From Meiothermus sp. (GTDB lineage Bacteria; Deinococcota; Deinococci; Deinococcales; Thermaceae): a stretch of DNA of 64,000 bases. A program made the position numbers and the translations under genes. Numbering within the stretch: position 1 is the stretch's first letter; every line of letters starts with the position of its first letter. A model generated the notes under the pieces. That model was not told the origin of the DNA and made no database searches. It saw only the letters and a list, made by a program, of their open reading frames with translations. Location of the stretch: assembly GCF_026004115.1 (NCBI RefSeq), contig NZ_BPIM01000001.1, forward strand, positions 2,274,501 through 2,338,500, in the 5' to 3' direction. Of the stretch, positions 55,473 through 64,000 are shown one piece after another.

Positions 55473-55743
55473 GGCCTTAGCCTACGCAACGGCGCATGGG
55501 CGCATTGGTGCTGGGTTCACGGTTGAAATCAGACGATGGGTGGTTACACTAGCGACTTCACACGCCAATTTTTTGGATCGATTTTCCCTTATCTGGGCTG
55601 CCTACCAGCAGCGTTCGTTCGCACGGGTGGAAGGTCGGGTAGGGGTTGGGCCGACCCGAGAGGTGTAACTTCAGGGGGGTACTGGGCGAGTGACCCACAA
55701 CGCGACCCTTGACGCTGGCTTGTAGACTCTAGACAATCGGGGG

Positions 55744-56802
55744 GTGAAGGCTTTCAAACCCCATCTCCAAGGGCTGCCCAGCTACCCCTACAAAAAGGTA
55801 GATGCTTCGGTCAAGCTTGACCAAAACGAGAGCCCCTACGACCTACCTGCTGAACTCAAGCAAAGGGTTCTACAGCGTTTGCAGCACCTTGATTTTAATC
55901 GCTACCCCGCGCTTCACGCCGAGGATGTACGCGAAAAACTCTCGGCGTATCTGGGATGGCCTATGGAGGGCCTGGTGGTCTCGCCGGGTTCCAACCTGCT
56001 CATTCAGGCCCTGGTACAGGCGGCGGGGCGGGTGCTGGATACGGCACCTTCCTTTCCTCACTACGCTTTTTCCGCTAAAATTTCGGCCACCCCTTACCAG
56101 GCCATCGCGCTGGGTGAGGGATTTGCACTACCGATGGAGGCGCTGCTCGAGGCCCAGCAAAAAACCCCTGCTGTACTCTTTCTGCCCAACCCCCACGCCC
56201 CCACCGCGCAGCTCTTCGCCGAGCGCGATATCCGCCGCCTGGCCGATAGAGCCGCGCAAACCGGCGGGCTGCTGGTTATCGATGAGGCCTACCACCAGTT
56301 TTCGGGCACCGACTACGCCTGGCTGGCCAGCGCCAACCCCCATGTGGCCATTCTGCGTACTTTCTCCAAGGCCTGGGGTCTTGGGGGCATTCGGGCGGGC
56401 TACCTGATGGCCTCGCCCGAGGTTTGCAACGTTGTGCAGAACTTTGTGCCCCCCTTTGGCCTGCCCGCCCACACCGGCCAGATTCTCCTCTCGGTTTTGG
56501 AGTCGCCCGGCTATGTGCAGGGTATTGTGCAGACCTTGCTGGCCGAGCGCGAGCAATTATTTCAAGCCCTGCACTCACACCCGACCTGGAAGGTCTACCC
56601 GAGCCAGACCAACTTTTTGCTGATCCGTACCCCCGATGCCGCCGCCGCTTACAGTGCACTGCTGGAGCAAGGGATCCTGGTGCGGCGGCAAGACCATTAC
56701 CTGGGCCTGGAAGGTTGTATCCGGGTCTCGGTAGGTACGCCACAGGAAAACCGGCGCTTTTTGCAGGCTGCGTTCTCCCTCGCCGAGGTGCCCCATGCGT
56801 AG
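55744..56802 (+). CDS. hisC: Histidinol-phosphate aminotransferase
   Basis: The 352-residue PLP enzyme converts imidazole acetol phosphate to histidinol phosphate. The PLP lysine is Lys209 (TFSKAWGLGGIRAGY), and the N-terminal LDQNESPYDLP and later CIRVSVGTPQEN match the family. It starts with GTG. A promoter with TTGACG (55709-55714), a 17-nt spacer and GACAAT lies directly upstream. It is the first gene of a hisC-hisB-hisH operon. No histidine-rich leader peptide was seen in the 270 bp before it. Confidence 0.95.
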   Translation: MKAFKPHLQGLPSYPYKKVDASVKLDQNESPYDLPAELKQRVLQRLQHLDFNRYPALHAEDVREKLSAYLGWPMEGLVVSPGSNLLIQALVQAAGRVLDTAPSFPHYAFSAKISATPYQAIALGEGFALPMEALLEAQQKTPAVLFLPNPHAPTAQLFAERDIRRLADRAAQTGGLLVIDEAYHQFSGTDYAWLASANPHVAILRTFSKAWGLGGIRAGYLMASPEVCNVVQNFVPPFGLPAHTGQILLSVLESPGYVQGIVQTLLAEREQLFQALHSHPTWKVYPSQTNFLLIRTPDAAAAYSALLEQGILVRRQDHYLGLEGCIRVSVGTPQENRRFLQAAFSLAEVPHA

Positions 56803-57379
56803 TGCGACCATCGAACGCAACACCGCTGAAACCCAGATTAAGCTAAGCCTGAGCCTCGACGGAGTTTCTCAGGCAAGCATTTCAACCGGACTGGGTTTTC
56901 TCGATCACATGCTGCTGGCCTTCCAGCGGCATGGGCGTTTTGGGCTGGTGGTAGAAGCCAGAGGTGACCTGGCCGTAGACGTGCACCACCTGGTAGAGGA
57001 TGTAGGTATTGTGCTGGGCATGGCTTTCAAGCAGGCGGTGGGGGAGGGTAGGGGAATCGAGCGCTACGGCGAGGCCAGCGTACCCATGGACGAGACCCTG
57101 GTGCAGGTGGTGCTGGACTTTTCCGGGCGCAGCTACCTGGCCTTTGCGCCCGAGGAACTTGGCATTGAAGGGACGGCGGGGGGCCTGAATGCCTACCACC
57201 TGCGCGAGTTTCTGCGGGGGCTGTGCAACCATGCGGGGCTCACCCTGCACGTGCGCGTACTGGCGGGCCGGGAAGCCCATCACGTGCTCGAGGCCGCCTT
57301 TAAGGCCCTTGCCCGGGCCTTGTACCAGGCCACTCGCCTGACCCGCACCGACCTGCCCAGCACCAAGGAAGTTTTATAG
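56795..57379 (+). CDS. hisB: Imidazoleglycerol-phosphate dehydratase
   Basis: The 194-residue enzyme dehydrates imidazole glycerol phosphate. The manganese-binding histidine motifs are visible: FLDHMLLAFQRHG, DVHHLVEDVGIVLG, NHAGLTLHV and REAHHVLEAAFKALARAL. It is the monofunctional type. It overlaps hisC by 8 bp. Confidence 0.97.
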   Translation: MRSATIERNTAETQIKLSLSLDGVSQASISTGLGFLDHMLLAFQRHGRFGLVVEARGDLAVDVHHLVEDVGIVLGMAFKQAVGEGRGIERYGEASVPMDETLVQVVLDFSGRSYLAFAPEELGIEGTAGGLNAYHLREFLRGLCNHAGLTLHVRVLAGREAHHVLEAAFKALARALYQATRLTRTDLPSTKEVL

Positions 57380-57406
57380 GATACCCGCGCAAGACGCACC
57401 GACGTT

Positions 57407-58006
57407 ATGAAAACACTCCTGATTGACTACGGCTCAGGTAACCTGCACAGTGCGGCCAAAGCGCTGCAAGCCACAGGCTACCAGGTTACCGTGTCGGCTG
57501 ACCCCAGCACGATAGACCGGCACGACCTGCTGGTGCTGCCAGGGCAGGGCCATTTCGGCCAGGTGATGCGTTCGTTCAAGGCTTCCGGGTTTGAGGAAGG
57601 GGTACGGCAGCATATTGAGGCAGGAAAGCCCTTCCTGGGGATTTGCGTGGGCATGCAAATCCTCTTTGAAGGCTCGGAGGAAGCGCCAGGAACGCCGGGG
57701 CTGGGCCTGGTGCCGGGGTGGCTGGCCCGCTTCAAGGCCGCGCGGGTGCCGCAGATGGGGTGGAATACGGTGGAGTATAGCGCCCACTTTAAGCACCTTT
57801 CGGGCCGCTATTTCTATTTTGTGCACTCCTATTTTGCTCCTTTGGTGGAAGGGAGCGTGGGTATCACCGACTACAGTGGAACCCGCTTTACTGCGCTTTA
57901 TGCGCGCAATAACGTGGTAGCCACCCAGTTCCACCCCGAGAAAAGCGGAGCGGTGGGACTGGCTTTGCTGGAGGTTACCCGGCTGTACTTCGCCGCCAGA
58001 CAGTAG
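57407..58006 (+). CDS. hisH: Imidazole glycerol phosphate synthase subunit HisH
   Basis: The 199-residue glutamine amidotransferase supplies ammonia to HisF. The triad is Cys80 (FLGICVGMQIL), His176 and Glu178 (QFHPEKSG). It follows hisB after 27 bp. hisF is not present downstream, so the operon is split. Confidence 0.96.
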   Translation: MKTLLIDYGSGNLHSAAKALQATGYQVTVSADPSTIDRHDLLVLPGQGHFGQVMRSFKASGFEEGVRQHIEAGKPFLGICVGMQILFEGSEEAPGTPGLGLVPGWLARFKAARVPQMGWNTVEYSAHFKHLSGRYFYFVHSYFAPLVEGSVGITDYSGTRFTALYARNNVVATQFHPEKSGAVGLALLEVTRLYFAARQ

Positions 58007-58056
58007 CCTGTAGAGCGGGCAGATTGGTTGTGCTCACCCTGCTTTTTGCCCGACTG

Positions 58057-58974
58057 TTACCTGGCCTGTAAAAGATCTTTTTCGGTGATCAGGCGACCCT
58101 GCCCTCCAACGGCGGTGGCTGCCAGAGAGCCCGCCAGGTTACCCAAACGGGCGGCCACAAAGGGGTCTTTGCCTTGCAGGATGGCATGGGCGAAGGTGGC
58201 CGTAAAGGCATCCCCCGAGCCGGTGGTGTCTACCACTTCTTCTAGGGGGTAAGGCTCAATTAGTTCTTGCCGGGTGGGGGTAATCACGATGGAGCCCATC
58301 GCTCCGACCTTAACGACCACCGTCTCGAGGCCCCAGCCCTTGAGCTCGTTAACCCCATCGCTAATCGAAGCGGTGCCGGTCAGGGCCAGCAACTCCACCT
58401 GGTTCATCAGCAGGTACGGAACACCCCGCAGAATGTCCAGCAGCTCCTTGCCGGCGGCCCGCACTGCGCCGGTGCCGAGGTCAACAAAAATGGGCAGTTC
58501 GCGTTTGCGGGCTGCGTCCAGGGCGTTGATGGCGTACTGCTTTTGCGGCCCGCCCACAAAGGCATAAGCGGAGAAAACAACGGCGTCAACCTGGTCGAGC
58601 ATCCTGGCCTTGAACTCGGCTGCATCGAGGTAGCGGCTGGCGCCCCCCGCTGAAATCATGGAGCGTTCGCCCCCAGGAATTAGCAAGATCAGGATCGAAG
58701 AGGTGGTTTGCTCGAGATCTACTTGTAGATATTTGAGGTCAACGTTTACTTTCTCAAGCTCCGACAAAGCCACGCTACGGAAGGGATCGTTCCCTACCCG
58801 GCTGGCCAGATATACCTTGTTGCCCAGACTGGCCAGGTGAGCGGCCAGGGTGCCTCCTGCGCCTCCAGGCTTCATTAAGGCTCGCTGCGCCGGAACCTCC
58901 TCGCCAGGCTCTGGGATTCGCTCGAGAAAATAAATTAGGTCAACTGATACGTCTCCTACGACAAAGAACCGCAT
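58057..58974 (-). CDS. PfkB-family carbohydrate kinase
   Basis: The 305-residue protein is a ribokinase-like sugar or nucleoside kinase. The N-terminal motif GGAGGTLAAHLASLG and the C-terminal anion-hole motif DTTGSGDAFTATF with catalytic Asp255 are present. The substrate is not clear. GGAGG lies before the ATG, and a TATAGT box lies about 45 bp upstream. Confidence 0.9.
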   Translation of the reverse strand: MRFFVVGDVSVDLIYFLERIPEPGEEVPAQRALMKPGGAGGTLAAHLASLGNKVYLASRVGNDPFRSVALSELEKVNVDLKYLQVDLEQTTSSILILLIPGGERSMISAGGASRYLDAAEFKARMLDQVDAVVFSAYAFVGGPQKQYAINALDAARKRELPIFVDLGTGAVRAAGKELLDILRGVPYLLMNQVELLALTGTASISDGVNELKGWGLETVVVKVGAMGSIVITPTRQELIEPYPLEEVVDTTGSGDAFTATFAHAILQGKDPFVAARLGNLAGSLAATAVGGQGRLITEKDLLQAR

Positions 58975-59097
58975 TCCGGCCTCCCAGCCACCGTTTCCCG
59001 CTTGCAGGGCTTACTGTTACTATAGTCTAGCGGTATAGCCAACTGATGTGGAGTAGCCTATCCCACCCATATGAGAAATCGCTAACAAGGCTATAGC

Positions 59098-60727
<1,630 letters not shown>

Positions 60728-60740
60728 GGGTGTCCTTTGC

Positions 60741-61415
60741 TCACGAAGCCTGCCCTTTTAGCAAAGCGCGTAGCTCGCCGTAAAGTTTACGGGTTTCGTC
60801 CGGGTGTTTGCCATATCCTCCATATTTCATCACAATCTGGGCGGCTTGCTTGCCCAAACCCGCCTCCTTCAGGCGTTCAATCAAGCGGTCAATCAGTTCC
60901 TGGGGTTCGGGTTTGGCCTCGGGGGGGGCAGGGGTGTTTTCTGGTCGGGCTATAGGGGGCGATGCAACCTCAGCGTCCCGGCTTCTATGCACAGCGGCCT
61001 CTAGGTGCGCCTGGGGAGGGTTGAATTTCCCGGTCTCGGGGTCGTGGTCAACCCACTGCTTCTGGCGGTACAGGTGCCGCCCCACGCCAAATTTTATCGC
61101 GGTTCGCAGAAGGGCATCGGCAAAAGCGGCCTTGAAGCTTTCACCTTCCCCCACGTCTTCTTTGGAAATATCCATCACGGTGAGCCTGCATTTCACCGCA
61201 TAATGGCCTGCTGCATCGGTTGGAACGTGAAGCACCTCATAGGTGTCTTGCCAGCCGTGGATACCGACCACCTCATCCAGCCGATCCAGCACCGCCCGGG
61301 CATCCGCATATGGCGCCACCAGAGCCCGCCTTTTATCTTTGGATAGAGCCTCCACCTGCCACTCAAGTTCCTCTGGTGGGAAGGGCTCGCTCAACATATC
61401 CCAGACATCGTTCAT
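60741..61415 (-). CDS. ddrA: DdrA-like Rad52/Rad22 family DNA-end-binding protein
   Basis: The 224-residue protein has the Rad52/22 core (ALSKDKRRALVAPYADARAV, then HGWQDTYEVLHV, VKCRLTVMDISKEDVGEGES and FKAAFADALLRTAIKFGVGR), the hallmark of DdrA in Deinococcus-Thermus. DdrA protects 3' DNA ends after radiation or desiccation damage. A Pro/Glu-rich linker (about 150-170) leads to a short helical tail. TAGAAT lies 8 nt upstream of the ATG. It is followed by a phosphoesterase gene. Confidence 0.88.
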   Translation of the reverse strand: MNDVWDMLSEPFPPEELEWQVEALSKDKRRALVAPYADARAVLDRLDEVVGIHGWQDTYEVLHVPTDAAGHYAVKCRLTVMDISKEDVGEGESFKAAFADALLRTAIKFGVGRHLYRQKQWVDHDPETGKFNPPQAHLEAAVHRSRDAEVASPPIARPENTPAPPEAKPEPQELIDRLIERLKEAGLGKQAAQIVMKYGGYGKHPDETRKLYGELRALLKGQAS

Positions 61416-61533
61416 CGGGCTTCATTCTAGCAGCCCATCCATCTGAGTTCTGGCTGAGTTCTGGCTGAAGGTGAAAGGCCCATTAACTTCCCTCACATGC
61501 GAGCTTAGATATCCAGAGGCTATTGTGGGGGCT

Positions 61534-61902
61534 ATGAAGTGGTTTGTTGTCATGCTTGTGTTGGGTTCGGTGGCCTATGCCCAGATTCACGTTACCCTCG
61601 AGGCCCCACCTCCCCCTACCCTGGTGGTCAGCGCCGATGTTCGCATCGCGCTGGTTCCAGGCATTGTGGTGGTGGAGCGGGTTCCCGAACCCCAGGGGAT
61701 TCTGGTGGTGTACCGCAGCAGCCGGGTAGCCGAGGTGTATGCCTACCACCACCGCGACCTGGTGGCCCGGGGCTGGACAAGGGTCAAATACCAGACCAGC
61801 GACGGCCGCTATAAGTCGGAGTACCGCCGGGGCCGGGCCAAAGCCAAGCTAGAGGTGCGTGACCGCCGGGGGCGTATTGAGGTGCGGGTCAAGGAAGGCT
61901 AG
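61534..61902 (+). CDS. Small exported protein, 122 residues
   Basis: A signal peptide (MKWFVVMLVLGSVAYA) precedes a proline-rich stretch (APPPPTLVV) and a basic, beta-rich domain (YAYHHRDLVARGWTRVKYQT, then AKAKLEVRDRRGRIEVRV). I do not recognise the family. The start at 61534 is preferred because TATTGT (61521-61526) lies 7 nt upstream. It is divergent from ddrA. Confidence 0.7.
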   Translation: MKWFVVMLVLGSVAYAQIHVTLEAPPPPTLVVSADVRIALVPGIVVVERVPEPQGILVVYRSSRVAEVYAYHHRDLVARGWTRVKYQTSDGRYKSEYRRGRAKAKLEVRDRRGRIEVRVKEG

Positions 61903-61939
61903 ACACCAGAAGCGCTCCCGGCTACACTAACAAACGCTT

Positions 61940-62015
61940 GGGGCCGTGGCGCAGTTGGGAGCGCGCTTGAATCGCACTCAAGAGGTCGGGGGTTCGAATC
62001 CCCTCGGCTCCACCA
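61940..62015 (+). tRNA. tRNA-Ala (anticodon CGC), with encoded CCA
   Basis: The cloverleaf is complete. The acceptor stem GGGGCCG/CGGCTCC contains G3:U70, the alanine identity pair. The anticodon stem CTTGA/TCAAG carries the loop ATCGCAC with anticodon CGC. The T-arm is GGGGTTCGAATCCCC. The discriminator A and CCA (62013-62015) are encoded. Confidence 0.97.
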
Positions 62016-62029
62016 GGTCCAGGACGATA

Positions 62030-62068
62030 AAAATCCGAGGGTTGGTTGCCTCGGATTTTCGTTTTTTT
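62030..62068 (+). terminator. Terminator of the tRNA-Ala transcript
   Basis: AAAATCCGAGG (62030-62040) pairs perfectly with CCTCGGATTTT (62049-62059) around an 8-nt loop, followed by TTTTTTT. Confidence 0.9.
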
Positions 62069-62257
62069 AGCGCACCTGGAATCAAGCCTGGCCACTTGAA
62101 TTGTGGTGCCAAATAAGGCCTATCAAGAAGAAGATAGGGAACGATAACCTTACCAGTTGTTTGTCAAAGACGTTCTCATGCCAAAAAAAAATCGTCATTC
62201 CAAGGAGGCGTAGCCCACGAAGAATCTGATAACCCTATGGGCAGGAGAAAGGTATTC
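62069..62257. other. Non-coding stretch with half of a dispersed inverted repeat
   Basis: No gene is supported. Near 62192-62230 a sequence beginning GTCATTCCAAGGAGG and ending AGAATCTGATA is related, in inverted orientation, to the sequence just beyond the MITE (62531-62572, containing GATTCCTTGCTGTGCTCGGA). The two look like halves of a larger repeat split by the MITE. Confidence 0.5.
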
Positions 62258-62531
62258 ATACCGGATTCAATAAAGATAATCATCCAAACCAAAGACCCCC
62301 AGAGGCTATCTTTTTGAATCCTAGAGCACACCCCTCCCGAACGGTCGGCGAAAAAAGCGTCTCCCTTCCAAAGGGGCTTACGCCCTCCGCTACGCGGATA
62401 ACTTCCAAGGGGCGGTATCGCCCTCCGCTACGCGGATAACTTCCAAGGGGCGGTATCGCCCTCCGCTACGCGGATAACTTCGGCCCTGTTAGTTCGCCGC
62501 CATACGGCGCCGAACTAACCGAATCTGGTAT
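62258..62531 (-). repeat. MITE-like element, three internal units (copy 6 of 6)
   Basis: The 274-bp copy runs, on the plus strand, from ATACCGGATTC to GAATCTGGTAT. It has three tandem units of 37-38 bp, so it is 38 bp longer than the two-unit copies. The first unit is diverged (GGGGCTTACGCCC). Core and hairpins match copy 2 closely. Confidence 0.85.
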
Positions 62532-62618
62532 CAGAGTGCACAAGATTCCTTGCTGTGCTCGGAATGACCATCTCGGGGCTGCAATTTATGCGTGAAATGC
62601 AGAGGCGCAAGCTATCGG

Positions 62619-63661
62619 TTAACCCATCCAAATCCTCCAGAGCGCACCCCCCAGCCCAAACAAGCCTAGCAGGGGGAGGGGAGGAAATTTTCGTAGCAAA
62701 AGGCCCAGGGCCAGCAGTGTGAACAACCACTCTGCCCATCCCACCAGGGTTTCGTGTCCCAGCAGCCACAGCGCCCAGCCAATTAGTCCCAAGGCCGCTC
62801 CAGAGGCGCCGGTTAGAAAGGCTTCGGCCAGGGGATGACCCTGTAGGCGCTGCAGGATGCCGGCTACCAGGAAGGTAAACACAAACGAGGGCAAGAAAAT
62901 GCCAAGGGTTGAAAGAAGTGCGCCCGGTATGCCCGCTGCCAGGTAGCCAGCGGCTGTGGCTGTGGTGAGCAGGGGGCCTGGCGTAATTTGCCCCAGGGCC
63001 AGCGCGTTCAGAAGTTCGCTCGAGGTGAGCCAACCTCGGGTTACCATGTCCTGCATCAGGCCCATCAGCACATACCCCGAGCCAAAAAGGGTCGAACCCT
63101 CCAGCAAGAAGAACCAGAATAGACCGATAGGTTCCACGCTCAACGCGGGAACCCGACTCAACATCCATATCAAACCCAGCAGTAGTACCACCCCCCACTC
63201 CACCAGACCCAACGCGGCCAGCGCCAGGCCCGCCAGCGCTAGCATCCAGGTCGGGGGTTTTTTTGGGGTTTCGGGAGTAAGTCCCACAGGGCCTGGGCAA
63301 TCAGGGCGATCACGCCTAGCTTGAGCCCCAGAAAAGCGCCCTGTATCAACGGGAGCGAGGCAACCTCCTGGTATAGCGCTACCAGCAAGAGGGTGACCAG
63401 TGCGGCAGGCACAATAAACCCCAAACCAGCCAACAACAAACCCCAGAGTCCACCCCTGGCATGGCCCCAAAGCATCGCCGTTTCGGTGGAGTTGGGGCCC
63501 GGAATCAGGTTGACGGCAGCTAACATTTTCCTGTACTCCTCTTTACTTACCCATTTACCTTCACCCACCAGCAGCCGCTGAAAGATTGCAAAATGGGCGG
63601 CAGGGCCTCCAAAGGCAGTAAGCCCCAGCCAGGTAAAGGTTTTGAGAATGGCCCCGTGCAC
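62619..63661 (-). pseudogene. chrA: Chromate transporter ChrA, split by a frameshift at an A7 run
   Basis: Two overlapping frames together encode a full ChrA of about 373 residues. The first frame, from a GTG at 63661 (TACACT 6 nt upstream), gives the N-terminal half (TFTWLGLTAFGGPAAHFAIF, NLIPGPNSTE) and ends at TAG after 140 codons. The second frame carries the C-terminal half (LEGSTLFGSGYVLMGL, LGQITPGPLLTTATAAGYL) and ends at 62619. The frames meet at CCCCAAAAAAACCCCC (A7 at 63258-63264 on the minus strand). One extra A would join them as QKKPPTWMLAL. It could be a true mutation, a sequencing error or transcriptional slippage. Confidence 0.85.
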
Positions 63662-63695
63662 CTCCTGAGTGTACAGGCCCAGGTGATTCTGAGTC

Positions 63696-63724
63696 TTGAC
63701 CGGTGGCGTGCTTATCGGTATTGT
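63696..63724 (+). promoter_or_regulatory. Promoter of the peptide-type ABC binding protein gene
   Basis: TTGACC (63696-63701), a 17-nt spacer and TATTGT (63719-63724) lie upstream of a gene with a strong RBS (AAAGGAGGT). Confidence 0.6.
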
Positions 63725-63748
63725 TGCAACGTATCGAAAGGAGGTCTC

Positions 63749-64000
63749 ATGAGGTTAATAAAAGCAGTTGGGCTTATTGCGGCATTGAGTCTGGGCGGTG
63801 TCCTGGCCCAGGATCGCACCCAGACCCTGATTTACGGTGGGGACTGGTCGGATCTGATTACCATGGATCCACAGGTTTCCTACGAGTTTTCCGGGGGGCT
63901 GGTCACCGACAACCTGTACGAAACCCTGGTCAAGTACGAGGGGGCCGACCTCTCGACCCTGAAACCAGGTCTGGCCGAGAGCTGGAAGGTGGATCGGGGG
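63749..64000 (+). CDS. ABC transporter substrate-binding protein, family 5 (peptide/solute), 3' truncated by the window
   Basis: The 84 visible residues show a signal peptide (LIAALSLGGVLAQ) and the start of a family 5 binding protein (SDLITMDPQVSYEFSG, then NLYETLVKYEG and LKPGLAESWKV). Such proteins carry oligopeptides or other solutes to ABC importers. AAAGGAGGT lies 3 nt before the ATG. The rest of the gene, and any permease genes, lie outside the window. Confidence 0.9.
   Translation, partial: MRLIKAVGLIAALSLGGVLAQDRTQTLIYGGDWSDLITMDPQVSYEFSGGLVTDNLYETLVKYEGADLSTLKPGLAESWKVDRG

Noticed and set aside
55473-55743. Histidine leader peptide or small gene before hisC
   Set aside because: No short frame with a run of His codons and no terminator/antiterminator pair was seen. 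The 65-codon open frame here has no RBS or plausible product.
62380-62480. CRISPR array
   Set aside because: The tandem 38-bp units follow each other directly with no variable spacers, have only up to three copies, and belong to the MITE-like elements. No cas gene is present.

Overview
The window looks like a chromosome segment of a Thermaceae bacterium, most likely Meiothermus or a close relative. The evidence is high GC content, a DdrA/Rad52-type repair gene, bacillithiol synthesis (bshA), strikingly frequent CTCGAG hexamers, and many genes with a TANNNT -10 box only 6-7 nt before the start codon (leaderless transcripts, well documented in Deinococcus). No plasmid, phage, CRISPR or intact insertion sequence was seen. 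Most of the window is housekeeping sequence.

Layout. 0-7 kb: the end of a beta-propeller gene, a large lipoprotein, a YeeE/YedE transporter with a palindrome in its promoter, a DUF427/membrane-protein pair, a NarL-type two-component system and a small membrane protein. 7-16 kb: leuS with a putative leader-peptide attenuator, a 3-hydroxyisobutyrate-dehydrogenase-like enzyme, an NMT1-type binding protein under an FMN riboswitch, a SWIM protein, and an unusual ABC ATPase-permease fusion. 16-30 kb: a BrkB-like protein, proBA, a metzincin lipoprotein, pepF, a GH1 glycosidase, GNAT and VOC proteins, an RmlD-like reductase, a type II pantothenate kinase, a SpoU methyltransferase and a SanA-like protein. 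30-40.4 kb: groES-groEL, then about 8 kb of accessory DNA (an AAA/TPR/BTAD regulator, a small protein, an Ig-like lipoprotein, a subtilisin-like lipoprotein and a truncated lipoprotein), which ends in a second, partial copy of the groEL 3' end. 40.4-64 kb: a barrel-like exported protein, a probable quinone-stress module (two HxlR regulators, a decayed YceI gene, a ring-cleaving dioxygenase), an SDR/phosphoesterase pair, manA, a thioredoxin-like protein, ispG, a peroxiredoxin, a DUF1517 protein, lon, mscL, bshA, hisCBH, a PfkB kinase, rsmA, a phosphoesterase, ddrA, tRNA-Ala(CGC), a frameshifted chrA and the start of a peptide-type ABC binding protein.

The main unusual signals are: (1) the island flanked by direct repeats of the groEL 3' end, with a gene cut off at the junction; (2) a leaderless ten-codon leader peptide with two CUA leucine codons and mutually exclusive hairpins before leuS; (3) six copies of a non-coding, MITE-like element with terminal ATACCRGATTC repeats and a variable number of 38-bp internal units; (4) an FMN riboswitch transport unit near a fused ABC transporter; and (5) a chrA gene split at a run of seven A residues.
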